Source of the DNA: W11650 sp963545585 | Lineage (GTDB): Bacteria > Bacillota > Clostridia > Lachnospirales > Vallitaleaceae | Length of the DNA stretch: 44,898 nucleotides | NCBI GenBank assembly: GCA_963545585.1 | Contig: CAUUKX010000006.1 | Coordinates: 1 to 44,898 of the forward strand | Direction of reading: 5' to 3' | In this document: piece by piece, positions 1 to 9,484 of the stretch | How positions within the stretch are numbered: position 1 is the first letter of the stretch | How the letters are laid out: each line of letters begins with the position of its first letter | Position numbers and translations under genes: made by a program | The notes under the pieces: generated by a model | Told to the model about the DNA's origin: nothing | Seen by the model: the letters and a program-made list of their open reading frames with translations, nothing else | Databases searched by the model: none

Positions 1-195
1 AAGCCATTTGTGGGCGACCTGCCCCTGATTGGAGTGCTGCGCACTTCTGCCCGGGCGGGCATTCTTGCCCTGGTCGAAACGCTGTGCGTTTCTGCCCGGG
101 TGGGCGACCTACCCTGATCGAAGCGCTGCACGCTTCTGCCCGGGCGGGCATTCTGCTAAAAACTTTATGGAAGATGGGAAGTTGAGTAATTGATT
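1..195 (-). repeat. Interspersed hairpin repeat, copy a (three tandem units)
   Basis: Three units of about 44-45 bp start near 27, 72 and 116, with part of a fourth before them. Each unit has a short hairpin followed by TCTGCCCGGGYGGGC, which contains the perfect palindrome GCCCGGGC. The hairpins are GGAGTGC-TGC-GCACTTC (31-47), GAAACGC-TGT-GCGTTTC (76-92) and GAAGCG-CTGCA-CGCTTC (120-136). Arm sequences differ but pairing is kept. The block ends in GGGAAGTTGAGT (178-189), a motif also found at the edges of copies c, d and e. Called minus because copy e reads as the reverse complement. No ORF with a ribosome site lies here. Confidence 0.8.
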
Positions 196-221
196 TACTG
201 ATAAAAAAGGAAAAGAAAAAA

Positions 222-1694
222 ATGAAAGCAATTATGCTGATGTTTGACTCATTAAACCGTCACTATCTGCCGAATTACGGCTGCGACTGGACAAAACTGC
301 CCAATTTTGAGCGGCTGGCACAAAAGGCAGTAACTTTTGACACTTTTTATGCGGGAAGCCTCCCCTGTATGCCGGCGCGGCGTGAACTCCATACCGGTCG
401 GCCGCATTTTTTACATTCGGATTGGAGCTGTTTGCAGCCCCAAGATTTTTCTTTGTTTGAGGAAATGACACAAAACGGGATATACAGCCATATTGTAACC
501 GATCATTTTCATTATTGGGAAGACGGCGGCAACTCTTATCTGCAAAGATACAACAGCTTTGAAATGATCAGGGGGCAGCAGGGCGACCCGTGGATTGGAC
601 AGGTGGCTGCTCCGGCCATTCCGGCCAATGACTCGAAAAGGACCGGCAATCCCCGCTGGCGGCAGGATTGGGTCAACCGCAGCTACTTAGACAAGGAAGA
701 AAAAATGCCGCAGTATTTGACCATGGAAAGAGGTCTGGATTTTATTCATCGCTCCCATGCCGAGGATAACTGGTTTTTGCAGATCGAGTGCTTTGATCCG
801 CATGAGCCGTTTTTTGCGCAGCCCGCTTTTCAGCAGCTGTACCCGCATGAATATATGGGCAAGCATTTTGACTGGCCGGATTACGGCTGGATTGAGGACA
901 AGGAAAAGATCCGGCATATCCGCTATGAATATGCGTCTTTGCTTAGTATGTGTGATGCTTATTTGGGCAAACTCTTGGATACGATGGATCAGTATGATTT
1001 GTGGCGGGATACGATGCTGATTGTCAATACCGACCACGGCTTTTTGCTGGGCGAGCATGGCTATATCGGCAAAAATATTATGCCGCTGTACGAGGAACTG
1101 TCGCATTTGCCGTTTTTTATGTATGATCCCAGAAACGGTAAACAGGGCGAACGCTGCAGCGCTTTGGCGCAGACGATTGATATTCCGGTTACTTTGGCTG
1201 GTTATTTTGGCATCCGGCCGCCCCAATATGCGGTTGGAGAGGATTTAAGCCAAATGGTCGAAACCGGTGAGGCGAATAGAACTTCGGCGGTGTTTGGTGT
1301 GTTTGGTGGTATGCTGAATATTACCGACGGCCGTTATGTTTATATGAAGGCGCCGGTTCATTCGGAAAATCAGCCCTTATTTAACTATACTTTAATCCCC
1401 AATCATATGAATTGGCGCTTTCAAAAAGAGGAACTGAGCAATATTCAAATTACCAGCGAGTTTGCATTCACGGACGGAATCCAGCTGATGAAGCTGCCGG
1501 CCAAGGTGGGGTTGCCGGAGTGCCTGCAGCGTGACCGGCTGTTTGACCTGGCGGCCGATCCGCACCAGCAGGCGGCGATAGAAAATGAAGCTGTGCGGCA
1601 AGAACTGGAGCAGCAGTTGATAGAGTATTTAACTACGTGCGAAGCGCCGGGCGACCAGTGGGAACGCTTTGGACTGAATCCGCAAAAGAATTAA
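222..1694 (+). CDS. Sulfatase (type I, formylglycine-dependent)
   Basis: A 490-residue protein of the alkaline-phosphatase-fold sulfatases, which hydrolyse sulfate esters, typically on glycans. The Cys-type formylglycine signature C49-M-P-A-R53 sits in CMPARRELHTGR, and the distal metal-binding motif NTDHG is at residues 269-273. The N-terminal metal site has a single Asp (MFDS, D9). The C-terminal part has the usual 'LFDLAADP' strand. No signal peptide is visible, so it is probably cytoplasmic and acts on imported oligosaccharides; the substrate cannot be read from sequence. The activating radical-SAM enzyme is not in this window. The start is supported by an A-rich AAGGAAAAG site. It heads a tight run with the phosphatase and SbcD/C-like genes. 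A relic of a second sulfatase lies at 11027. Confidence 0.9.
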   Translation: MKAIMLMFDSLNRHYLPNYGCDWTKLPNFERLAQKAVTFDTFYAGSLPCMPARRELHTGRPHFLHSDWSCLQPQDFSLFEEMTQNGIYSHIVTDHFHYWEDGGNSYLQRYNSFEMIRGQQGDPWIGQVAAPAIPANDSKRTGNPRWRQDWVNRSYLDKEEKMPQYLTMERGLDFIHRSHAEDNWFLQIECFDPHEPFFAQPAFQQLYPHEYMGKHFDWPDYGWIEDKEKIRHIRYEYASLLSMCDAYLGKLLDTMDQYDLWRDTMLIVNTDHGFLLGEHGYIGKNIMPLYEELSHLPFFMYDPRNGKQGERCSALAQTIDIPVTLAGYFGIRPPQYAVGEDLSQMVETGEANRTSAVFGVFGGMLNITDGRYVYMKAPVHSENQPLFNYTLIPNHMNWRFQKEELSNIQITSEFAFTDGIQLMKLPAKVGLPECLQRDRLFDLAADPHQQAAIENEAVRQELEQQLIEYLTTCEAPGDQWERFGLNPQKN

Positions 1695-1733
1695 AACGGC
1701 CGCGGGAACTCTTAAATGAACCGGAGGTGTAAT

Positions 1734-2297
1734 ATGACCAAACTTTATTTTGTCCGGCACGCTCAGTCTGATTATGCCAATCATGATGATCGCAGCCGCC
1801 CGTTAAGCGAGCAAGGGTTAAAAGACCGGGAGTTGGTTACCCGGTTTTTGCGGGATAAAAATATTTCCATCCTGCTGTCCAGCCCTTACCGGCGGAGTAT
1901 GGATACGCTGCGGCCATTTGCCGAGGAAAGCGGCTTGGTGTTTCAGCTGTGTGAAGACTGGCGGGAAAGAAAAATCGAAAATGGATGGATTGAAGATTTT
2001 GAGGCTTTTTCGATCCGACAATGGCAGGATTTTGATTATAAGCTGCCTGGCGGAGAGAGCCTGCGCCAGGTACAGGAGCGCAATATCAGAGCAGTGGAAG
2101 AAGCACTGACACTGTATGAAGGGAAAAACATTGCCATCGGCACGCATGGAACGGCGCTGAGTACGATTCTGCGCTATTATCAGCCGGAGTTTGGCTATGC
2201 TGATTTTCAGCGGATTGTGCCGAAAATGCCGTGGATTGTCTGCCTGCACTTTGAAAAGCAGACATACTTAGGGCAAGAGGAATGGGACTTGACTTAG
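1734..2297 (+). CDS. Histidine phosphatase family protein
   Basis: A 187-residue branch-1 histidine phosphatase (phosphoglycerate-mutase-like fold). The phospho-accepting motif RHAQ is at residues 8-11 (His9), and the second catalytic His is in GTHGTA (about His138). I chose ATG 1734 because CCGGAGGTG lies just before it; a longer frame from 1716 would put that ribosome site inside the gene. Proteins of this size dephosphorylate small metabolites, and the substrate cannot be inferred here. It follows the sulfatase by 39 bp and precedes the SbcD-like gene by 9 bp, so it is probably cotranscribed with both. Confidence 0.9.
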   Translation: MTKLYFVRHAQSDYANHDDRSRPLSEQGLKDRELVTRFLRDKNISILLSSPYRRSMDTLRPFAEESGLVFQLCEDWRERKIENGWIEDFEAFSIRQWQDFDYKLPGGESLRQVQERNIRAVEEALTLYEGKNIAIGTHGTALSTILRYYQPEFGYADFQRIVPKMPWIVCLHFEKQTYLGQEEWDLT

Positions 2298-2306
2298 GAG
2301 GGCGAT

Positions 2307-3407
2307 ATGAAGATAATTCACTGCGCCGATGTGCATTTGGATTCAAAAATGACGGCGCATTTGCCGCCGGAGAAAGCCGGGCAGCGGCGGCGTGAGCTGC
2401 TCCATACTTTTCGCCGGATGCTGGAGTTTGCCGCCCAAAATGAAGTGGCGGCGGTGATTATTGCCGGTGATTTGTTTGACGGCGACCGGATTTCGGCACT
2501 GGCTAAGAACACGGTTTATGAGGGCATTACCGCCTATCCGCATATAGATTTTTATTATTTGCGGGGCAATCATGACGCCTCCTCTTTCTTAAATGAATTG
2601 ACGGACATTCCGCCGAACCTGAAATTATTCGGTCAGGAATGGACATATTATACGGCTGATACCGGCGGCGCAGGCAATATTGTGATTAGCGGGCTGGAAT
2701 TAACCGAACAAAACCTGCACCGGCGGTATGACGATTTAACTTTGGACAGCCGGTGTTTTAATATCGTGGTTTTGCACGGCCAAATCGGCAGCGGCAGACA
2801 AGCGGAAAGCATCCATTTGAAAGCCCTGCAAAATAAAGGGATTGATTATTTGGCACTGGGGCATATTCATTCCTATCAAATGGAAAAATTGGATGCCCGA
2901 GCCAGCTATTGCTACAGCGGTTGTTTGGAAGCCAGAGGCTTTGACGAGTGCGGCGAACATGGCTTTGTGCTGCTGGAAATTGACGAGCAGACGAGGCAGT
3001 ACCGGCATACTTTTGTGCCGGCGGCGGCGCGCTGTTTTCATGAACTCTTTGTGGATATCAGCGCTTGCCGCAGCAGCGGCGAGATTGCCGGCAGGATTGA
3101 GGGGCTTTTGCAGGCGCAAGCCTTTGCTCCCGGCGATATGATGAAGCTGATTTTAACCGGCCGGCAGGAGATGGGAGCAGAAAAGGATATGGAAATGCTG
3201 ACCCAGCAGTTTCGGGACAGGTTTTATTTTTTTAAGATTTATGATCAGGCTGGTTGGCAGGTTGATTATCGGCGTTATGAAACCGAGCCGACCTTAAAAG
3301 GTGAATTTGTCCGGCTTTTGCAGCGGCAGGAGAATCTTGACGAAGCAGAAAAAGCCGAGATAATTCAATATGGAATAAGTGCATTAAACGGCGAGGTGAT
3401 GGAATGA
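2307..3407 (+). CDS. Metallophosphoesterase, SbcD/YhaO-type DNA exonuclease subunit
   Basis: A 366-residue calcineurin-like phosphoesterase. The di-metal ligand motifs appear in the order expected for Mre11/SbcD: CADVHLDS (D8, H10), AGDLFDGD, LRGNHD, VLHGQIG and LGHIH. The family makes the nuclease half of a DNA double-strand-end processing complex with an SMC-like ATPase, and such an ATPase follows immediately (ATGA overlap at 3404-3407). The first motif 'IHCADVHLDS' and the modest length are closer to the Firmicutes YhaO group than to E. coli SbcD. The start is set by AGGAGG eight bases upstream. A role in recombination or repair is inferred from the family. Confidence 0.88.
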   Translation: MKIIHCADVHLDSKMTAHLPPEKAGQRRRELLHTFRRMLEFAAQNEVAAVIIAGDLFDGDRISALAKNTVYEGITAYPHIDFYYLRGNHDASSFLNELTDIPPNLKLFGQEWTYYTADTGGAGNIVISGLELTEQNLHRRYDDLTLDSRCFNIVVLHGQIGSGRQAESIHLKALQNKGIDYLALGHIHSYQMEKLDARASYCYSGCLEARGFDECGEHGFVLLEIDEQTRQYRHTFVPAAARCFHELFVDISACRSSGEIAGRIEGLLQAQAFAPGDMMKLILTGRQEMGAEKDMEMLTQQFRDRFYFFKIYDQAGWQVDYRRYETEPTLKGEFVRLLQRQENLDEAEKAEIIQYGISALNGEVME

Positions 3408-5776
3408 AACTGCTGGACTGTTATATAGAGGGCTTTGGGAAATTTAGCCGCCAGAGTTTTTCTTTTGCTGAAAGCGGGCAATATTGCGCAGCCAATGGCT
3501 GGGGAAAAAGCACTTTGGCGGCTTTTATCCGGGTGATGTTTTACGGCTTTGCCGGTGAGCGGCGGCAGGATGAGCTCTCGAATGAGCGCAAACGCTATGC
3601 GCCTTGGCAGGGTGGCGGCTATGGCGGGGAGCTGAGTTTTCAGGTGCGGGGAAAAAGTTATCGGATTAGCCGTAGCTTTGGCATCAGTCAAGGCAAAGAT
3701 GTGTTTGAACTGCGGGATTGGGCAAGTAATCAAATCAGTCAGGACTTTACGGACAGGATTGGCGAGGAGCTGTTTCAAATTGACGGCCAGTCCTTTGCTC
3801 GCACCCTTTTTATTGCGCAAAATGATGCCAAAAGTATGGAAACGACGCCGCTGATTCAGGCCAAGATTGGCAAGATATCGGAAGATATCGCTGATCTCGG
3901 CGGCTATGATAGCGCCATTGAAAAGCTGACCAAAAAGATAGCAGAATTAAATGGCCGCAGCCCGGCGGCGCTTTTGCCAGTACTGAAAAATCAAATGACG
4001 GCATTGGCCGAAGAAATAAAGAGCGGAGCAGCGCTTGAGCGCCGGGAAATGGAGCTTTTGCAGGCGCGGGCGGAACAAAAAAAACGCCGGGCGCAGTTGC
4101 GGCAGGAAATGGCAGCTGACCGGGCGGAAAAGGAAAAACAGTTGATCAAGGCGGCAGCAAGAAAGGCCAGCCAAACGGCATATGAGCTGACCGAGGAAGA
4201 AGCGGCGCAGTTAGCCGGACTGCGGCGGCACTTTGCCGCCGGCCAGCCGGAGCGGGCCGAGATTGAGCGGGCGCTAACTGCGGAAAGAGAAATTGCTTTG
4301 CTGCAAAACGAGGCCGGGCTGCGGCAAATGACCGAAGCCGAGCAGGCTCGTCTTTTAAAATATGAAACGATTTTTACCAAGGGCTGGCCAACCGAGCTGG
4401 AACTTGCGCAGCAAATAGAGGGCTGGCAGCAAAAAGCGGCCAAGGAACAAAAACAGTTGATTTATCAACTTCATGTGGAAGAACTGGCTCAGCAAATAGA
4501 AAGGTTTCGGCGGCAAAAGAAAATAGCGGATATTTGCCTTTTTTTGGAGGGAGCTGTTTTTTTGGCAATGATTGGCGCAGCGTTTTGGCAGCCTATGGTC
4601 GCCGCTGTCGGGGCGGTTGTTATCGTTATGCTTGCCCTTTTGGGTTTGAGCCAAAGAAGGAATCACTACCAGCTGAACGACAAAGAACAGGAGTATTTTC
4701 TGACCAAGCAGCAAGCGGAAAACGACAAAAGGGAAATTGCCAATGCTGAAAAAGCAGCAGCGGATTTTTTTGCCGAATATGGGATGCCCTATCGGGCGGA
4801 GAAAATGCCAACGCTTTTATATGAGTGGGTGCAGTATCGCCGGGAATACGATCTGCTTTCTGCCAAAAGGCAAAAAGCAGAAGATTCGTTTGTTTGGAGT
4901 GAGATAGAAAGAAAATTAGAGCAGAGAGCCGAGTTTTTGGCGAGATATAAAGTTGAAATCAAAACAGGGGAAAGCGGAGAAAAGGCCTTGCTGTCCTTGT
5001 TGGCGGAATGCGAAGAATATGAACGCTTGTTGCAAAAAAGCAGGCAGGCGGCGGCAGAGGAGAAAGCGGAGCAAAACGATTTTAGTGTAGAAGGCGGAAA
5101 TGATTTGGCGAAGACAGCGCCAATACCGGAAATAGAAGGGGCTGCGCCGACTGCGGATGCAGCACCGGCGGAACGAATTGTGAGTTTGGAAGAAAAGATT
5201 TGCCGCTGCACCGCAGAAGCGGAGGCTATTGATGCGGCTTTAGCAGAGGCAGACCGGCAGCTGATAGAGCTTCAGGCACAAAGAGAAGCGGTATTATCAG
5301 CCGAAAGTATGCTCTTGGCGGTGCAGGCCGATTATGAGGCTGGTCAAAAAAAATATGATATGCTGCAAAAAACCAAGCAGTTTTTGGAGCAGGCGCGGAG
5401 TTTATTTACCCAAAAATACAGAGCCCCATTGCTGGCGGCTTTTCAGGAGTATTATCAAAAGCTGACCGGACAGGCGGCGGAGGAATACTTTTTGGACGCG
5501 GATTTGCATTTGACGGTGCGGGAAGCAGGTTTGCAGCGGGAGACAAGCTTTTTCAGTGCCGGCCGGCAGGACTTGATTGGTTTTTGTATGCGGCTGGCGC
5601 TGGTCAAGGTAATGTACCGACAGGAGAAACCCTTTATCCTGTTAGATGATCCTTTTGCCAACTGGGATCAGGACAGCATTGAAAAAGGGCTGCAATTTTT
5701 GCAGGAAATCAGCAAGGACTATCAAATTCTTTATTTTACCTGCCATCCAAGCCGGGCATTTGCCGTCGGGGAATAA
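3404..5776 (+). CDS. SMC-like ATPase, SbcC/YhaN-type, partner of the upstream nuclease
   Basis: A 790-residue protein with an N-terminal P-loop A-A-N-G-W-G-K-S-T (residues 29-37; the usual first Gly is replaced), long Glu/Lys/Gln-rich coiled-coil stretches, and a C-terminal ABC-like signature region (FFSAGRQDLIGFC) followed by Walker B LLDDP (about 746-750). Around residues 375-415 two hydrophobic segments form a likely membrane hairpin within the coiled coil. This is known in YhaN-type proteins and absent from classical SbcC. It is also shorter than SbcC (about 1000 residues). An Ala/Glu/Pro-rich low-complexity insert lies near residues 545-595. It overlaps the SbcD-like gene by four bases, indicating translational coupling and complex formation. 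Confidence 0.86.
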   Translation: MKLLDCYIEGFGKFSRQSFSFAESGQYCAANGWGKSTLAAFIRVMFYGFAGERRQDELSNERKRYAPWQGGGYGGELSFQVRGKSYRISRSFGISQGKDVFELRDWASNQISQDFTDRIGEELFQIDGQSFARTLFIAQNDAKSMETTPLIQAKIGKISEDIADLGGYDSAIEKLTKKIAELNGRSPAALLPVLKNQMTALAEEIKSGAALERREMELLQARAEQKKRRAQLRQEMAADRAEKEKQLIKAAARKASQTAYELTEEEAAQLAGLRRHFAAGQPERAEIERALTAEREIALLQNEAGLRQMTEAEQARLLKYETIFTKGWPTELELAQQIEGWQQKAAKEQKQLIYQLHVEELAQQIERFRRQKKIADICLFLEGAVFLAMIGAAFWQPMVAAVGAVVIVMLALLGLSQRRNHYQLNDKEQEYFLTKQQAENDKREIANAEKAAADFFAEYGMPYRAEKMPTLLYEWVQYRREYDLLSAKRQKAEDSFVWSEIERKLEQRAEFLARYKVEIKTGESGEKALLSLLAECEEYERLLQKSRQAAAEEKAEQNDFSVEGGNDLAKTAPIPEIEGAAPTADAAPAERIVSLEEKICRCTAEAEAIDAALAEADRQLIELQAQREAVLSAESMLLAVQADYEAGQKKYDMLQKTKQFLEQARSLFTQKYRAPLLAAFQEYYQKLTGQAAEEYFLDADLHLTVREAGLQRETSFFSAGRQDLIGFCMRLALVKVMYRQEKPFILLDDPFANWDQDSIEKGLQFLQEISKDYQILYFTCHPSRAFAVGE

Positions 5777-6024
5777 TCACCGAGCCTTTTATGGTGAAAT
5801 TGCTTGTTAGAGGTTTCTTCCAAGGGTATAGGCTGAAAATGCAGCTACTCGGCTCTGCCCCAAATTTTATTTTTTGATGCAAACGCAGGAAATATTGCCA
5901 GCTTCACCAAGTAATTTGTCAGGCGAAAAAGCAGAGTTTTCGTGTCAAGGAAAAGCAGCTTCGGCAAATATGGAAAAGTTGAACGCAGAAATAGTTAAAA
6001 AAGCAATAGGATAAGGAGAATGGC

Positions 6025-9000
6025 ATGAATTGGGAAGAATTATTTTTACCACATATTTTGAAGCGGGGCGAGCGGTATTTTAAAGAAGGCCGGGTAATTG
6101 GTTTAGCCAGAAAAGGAAAGACATATTCCGCTTATGTTGACGGCAGTGGCAGCACTTACCGGGTCAGTGTTCTCCTTAATCAAGATGGGCTGACACAGGC
6201 CAATTGTTCCTGCCCTTATGCTCAGTCCGGCATGTACTGTAAGCATATGGCGGCAGTGTTGTATGCGATGGAACCGAAGAAAGCGGAGTCGGGGACGGTG
6301 GTTCTACCAATTCTTAAAATCTCGGAAAAGGAAATTTTGCGGTTTACCACCAAAGCCGCCTATCAGCATGATCAGAATTTTATGTATAATCAGCGCATGG
6401 AAGTGAAGCATTTGCCGAATGGAATGTATTGGCTGGAAGGAGAATGGGGATTTTTGCTAAGACAGGAGACGGAGTTTCAGGATGTTTTGCTAAACAGCGA
6501 TTTCAGCATCAATAACTTCAGCTGTACTTGCAATGAGGAGCAAATGCTTTCAGCTAAAAAGTTTTGTCTGCATTTAAATGCTTTGATGGCAGCAGTAAAT
6601 AGCAAAAATATGCTGTTAAAAACCATTCCTTTGCTGAAAAGCGATTTTCCCCTGCCGGAATGCCATCTTTTGCCAGTACCGCCGGAGGAGATGGCAGCAG
6701 AAAAAGAAGTTCGCCTGACCAAACAAAAATATCAGTATTATGCTACTTTAACGGCCGGTTACTGTGATAATTTTCTGGAAATGCCCGGCCTGTCTCCATT
6801 GTTTCAAATTGAGCCGCCGGAAGAAGGCAATGTAGAGTTGCAGGCATATTTTATGTATGAAGATGATGAAACCGATGAGGACTTGGTTTCGCAGCCGGTA
6901 CTGTACTTTAAGATAGGGATGAATTTTTCCTATAAAATCAAGAATTTGCTGCATTTTTTAAATCGGGTGGAAGCGCAAGAGTTTTACCGTTATGGGCAAA
7001 AATTGGCTTTTTTGCATAAACGCAGTGCTTTTACCGAGGAAACATGGCGCTTGATTGGTATTTTAAGGCAGTATAAGCCATTAATGTTGTCGTCCGGCAG
7101 TTTACCTTTAGAGAAAACATCGCCGATAACGGATGAATTATTTGATTTTTTTAGCGAAAATCCTGATTTTTTGCATGATTTAACATTGGCGGAAAGCGAA
7201 CAAAACCCGGATTTGAGAATTCAGCCGTTAGAGCATGGTTTTTATCAGCTAAATTACAGCGGATTGAAACCGCCGCTTTTCTTTACGGAGCAGTATGCTT
7301 ATCGGATTACGGGTCGGATTTGGGAGCGATTTGTTATGCCCGATGCAGCGGCGACGGAAGAGCTAATGGCATTGATTCGTTATACATATCCGCATGTTGT
7401 TTTTAAAGAAGAATTGCGGCCGGTTGTTCAGGCATTAGTGGACAGAGCAAACGGCGATCCGGAAACGGACGAGGAGCCTTTGGCCTTTAAGTTAGATTTG
7501 GAAAAGGACAGTATTCGGATTGAAATTGAGGGCGGTAATCATTCCAAATTGGTGAGTCGGTTGACCGAGGCACTGGAGCTGAGCGGCTGTTTTCTGAAAA
7601 ATGGCGCTTATCATTTTTCTGGATTTGACCAGCAGTGGCTGAATGAACTGATCAGAGAACTGGAGAATTACGGCGAAGTATGGGTATCTGAGGAGCTGAA
7701 AGCCTATCATAAGGTATACCGGGTTGCGCCGATGCTGCATGTCCGCCAGAAGGGAAGTATTTTAAAGCTAAATATTGAGTTTAATGATATCGAGGCCAAG
7801 GAAATTGCAGGTATCCTGAGAAGCTTTCGCCGCAAAAGAGAATATCATAAGCTGAAAAACGGGGAAACCATTAAGTTAGATTTGCCGTCGTGGCAGGAGC
7901 TGTCGGATTTTGCCGAAAATCAAAATATTTTGCCAGAGGAGCTGGCTGGGGGCGAGGTTGAATTGCCAATGCAGCAGCTATTTTCGCTGGCGGCGGAAAA
8001 GCTGCCGGTTCATTTTGATGGCGATGTGCAGGCCATTCGGCAAAAGTTTGAGGAGCATCGGATGACGGATTTTGTTTTGTCGGTGCCAGCACAAAAATTG
8101 TTAAAGCCGTATCAAGTTGAGGGTGTCCAGTTTTTAAAGCTGCTGGAAAGCCTGAATTTAAACGGCATTTTAGCCGATGATATGGGATTGGGTAAAACCT
8201 TACAGACCTTGACGATTTTAGCCGAGCAGCAGGATAAGCCGTCATTGGTGATTTGTCCGGCTTCTTTGATTTATAACTGGCGTGATGAAGCGGCTCGCTT
8301 TTTTCCGGAAATGAAAGTAGCTTGTGTGCTGGGCACGAAAGAGGAGCGCGAGCGCCTGTGGCAGGCGGCTGGGGAATATCAGCTTTTGGTGACGGGCTAT
8401 GATTATTTGCTTCGAGATTTGCCGGAGCTGCGGGCGATGAGCTTTTATTATGTGATTTTGGATGAATCGCAGCGGATTAAGAATATGCAGACCAAATCGG
8501 CCAAGGCCGCTAAACTCCTGACCAGTGAGCACCGGCTGGCGCTATCCGGTACGCCGATTGAAAATAATTTGGCGGAGCTGTGGTCGGTCTTTGACTTTTT
8601 GATGCCGGGCTATCTTTATTCCTATGCCCGTTTTCGTAAAAAAATGGAACTGCCGATTGTTCGGGGAGAGCAAAGTGAGGCAGCCGTGCGGCTGAAGGCT
8701 CTGATTTCGCCCTTTATTTTGCGGCGGCTGAAAAAAGATGTGCTGACGGATTTGCCGGAAAAGGTGGAAAAGGTCTTTACTGTGGAGTTATCGGCTGAAG
8801 AGCGGCGGGTTTACACTGCGCTGGAGGCCTCGGTGTCGCAGACGATTCGGAGTATGCTGGGAGAAAACGGCGGCGAGATTGGAGTCGAGGTGTTGGCACT
8901 GCTTACCCGGCTGCGCCTGATGTGCTGCGACCGCAGCTTGGCAGAAGAGGGGGTTCGGCAAGTCGGCAGCAAGGTCAAGGCCTGTATTCGGCTGGTACTG

Positions 9001-9480
9001 GAGCTGATGGGTCAAAACCAGCAGATTTTGATTTTTTCATCCTTTACCAAGGTTTTGGAGCTTTTGGCAGCGGAACTTGACCGGCTGCATTTGTCTTATC
9101 GGATTTTACGGGGGTCAACGCCGAAAGAAGAGCGGCATCAGGCGGTACAGGACTTTCAAGCCGGCCGCTTTGGTGTGTTTTTAATCTCGCTGAAAGCAGG
9201 CGGCACAGGCTTAAACCTGACCGAAGCGCAGGCGGTAATTCATTTTGACCCGTGGTGGAACAAGGCAGCGATGAATCAGGCGACCGACCGGGCCTACCGG
9301 ATTGGCCAGCGCCAGTCGGTCAGCGTCTATTCGATGATTGTGGCGGATTCGATTGAGGAGCGAATCTTTGAACTGCAAAATAAAAAATGGAGTTTGGCCG
9401 AGCAGTTTATTGACGGCGACGGCCAGGCTTTGAAAAAACTGTCGGTTGAGGAGTTTATGGAGTTATTTCAGCGGAAGTAA
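6025..9480 (+). CDS. SWIM zinc-finger SNF2-family helicase
   Basis: A 1151-residue DNA-dependent ATPase. The N-terminal SWIM zinc finger is C61-S-C63 ... C72-K-H74. A second CxC-x11-CxH cluster is at C167, C169, C181 and H183. The SNF2 helicase core occupies about residues 690-1140: motif I DDMGLGKT (K724), motif II DESQ (813-816), motif III LSGTPIENN, and the C-terminal lobe with SLKAGGTGLNLTEA and DRAYRIGQ (motifs V and VI). Bacterial SWIM-SNF2 proteins are thought to act in DNA repair or nucleoprotein remodelling; partners are unknown. AAGGAG lies eight bases before the ATG. The 248 bp upstream carry no other gene, and a strong terminator follows. Confidence 0.92.
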   Translation: MNWEELFLPHILKRGERYFKEGRVIGLARKGKTYSAYVDGSGSTYRVSVLLNQDGLTQANCSCPYAQSGMYCKHMAAVLYAMEPKKAESGTVVLPILKISEKEILRFTTKAAYQHDQNFMYNQRMEVKHLPNGMYWLEGEWGFLLRQETEFQDVLLNSDFSINNFSCTCNEEQMLSAKKFCLHLNALMAAVNSKNMLLKTIPLLKSDFPLPECHLLPVPPEEMAAEKEVRLTKQKYQYYATLTAGYCDNFLEMPGLSPLFQIEPPEEGNVELQAYFMYEDDETDEDLVSQPVLYFKIGMNFSYKIKNLLHFLNRVEAQEFYRYGQKLAFLHKRSAFTEETWRLIGILRQYKPLMLSSGSLPLEKTSPITDELFDFFSENPDFLHDLTLAESEQNPDLRIQPLEHGFYQLNYSGLKPPLFFTEQYAYRITGRIWERFVMPDAAATEELMALIRYTYPHVVFKEELRPVVQALVDRANGDPETDEEPLAFKLDLEKDSIRIEIEGGNHSKLVSRLTEALELSGCFLKNGAYHFSGFDQQWLNELIRELENYGEVWVSEELKAYHKVYRVAPMLHVRQKGSILKLNIEFNDIEAKEIAGILRSFRRKREYHKLKNGETIKLDLPSWQELSDFAENQNILPEELAGGEVELPMQQLFSLAAEKLPVHFDGDVQAIRQKFEEHRMTDFVLSVPAQKLLKPYQVEGVQFLKLLESLNLNGILADDMGLGKTLQTLTILAEQQDKPSLVICPASLIYNWRDEAARFFPEMKVACVLGTKEERERLWQAAGEYQLLVTGYDYLLRDLPELRAMSFYYVILDESQRIKNMQTKSAKAAKLLTSEHRLALSGTPIENNLAELWSVFDFLMPGYLYSYARFRKKMELPIVRGEQSEAAVRLKALISPFILRRLKKDVLTDLPEKVEKVFTVELSAEERRVYTALEASVSQTIRSMLGENGGEIGVEVLALLTRLRLMCCDRSLAEEGVRQVGSKVKACIRLVLELMGQNQQILIFSSFTKVLELLAAELDRLHLSYRILRGSTPKEERHQAVQDFQAGRFGVFLISLKAGGTGLNLTEAQAVIHFDPWWNKAAMNQATDRAYRIGQRQSVSVYSMIVADSIEERIFELQNKKWSLAEQFIDGDGQALKKLSVEEFMELFQRK

Positions 9481-9484
9481 TTAA

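Noticed and set aside
1..160. CRISPR-like array from ~44-bp periodic repeats
   Set aside because: Units are directly adjacent with no unique spacers of constant length, stems vary within the repeated part, and no cas gene is present.
687..1226. Long minus-strand ORFs opposite the sulfatase and other genes (for example 23909-24490, 41069-41620)
   Set aside because: They mirror well-supported + strand genes, lack ribosome sites and show no family motifs.
5777..6024. Further hairpin-repeat copy after the SbcC-like gene
   Set aside because: Only short similarity (CGGCTCTGCCCC) is visible; no paired variable hairpin or GCCCGGGC palindrome.
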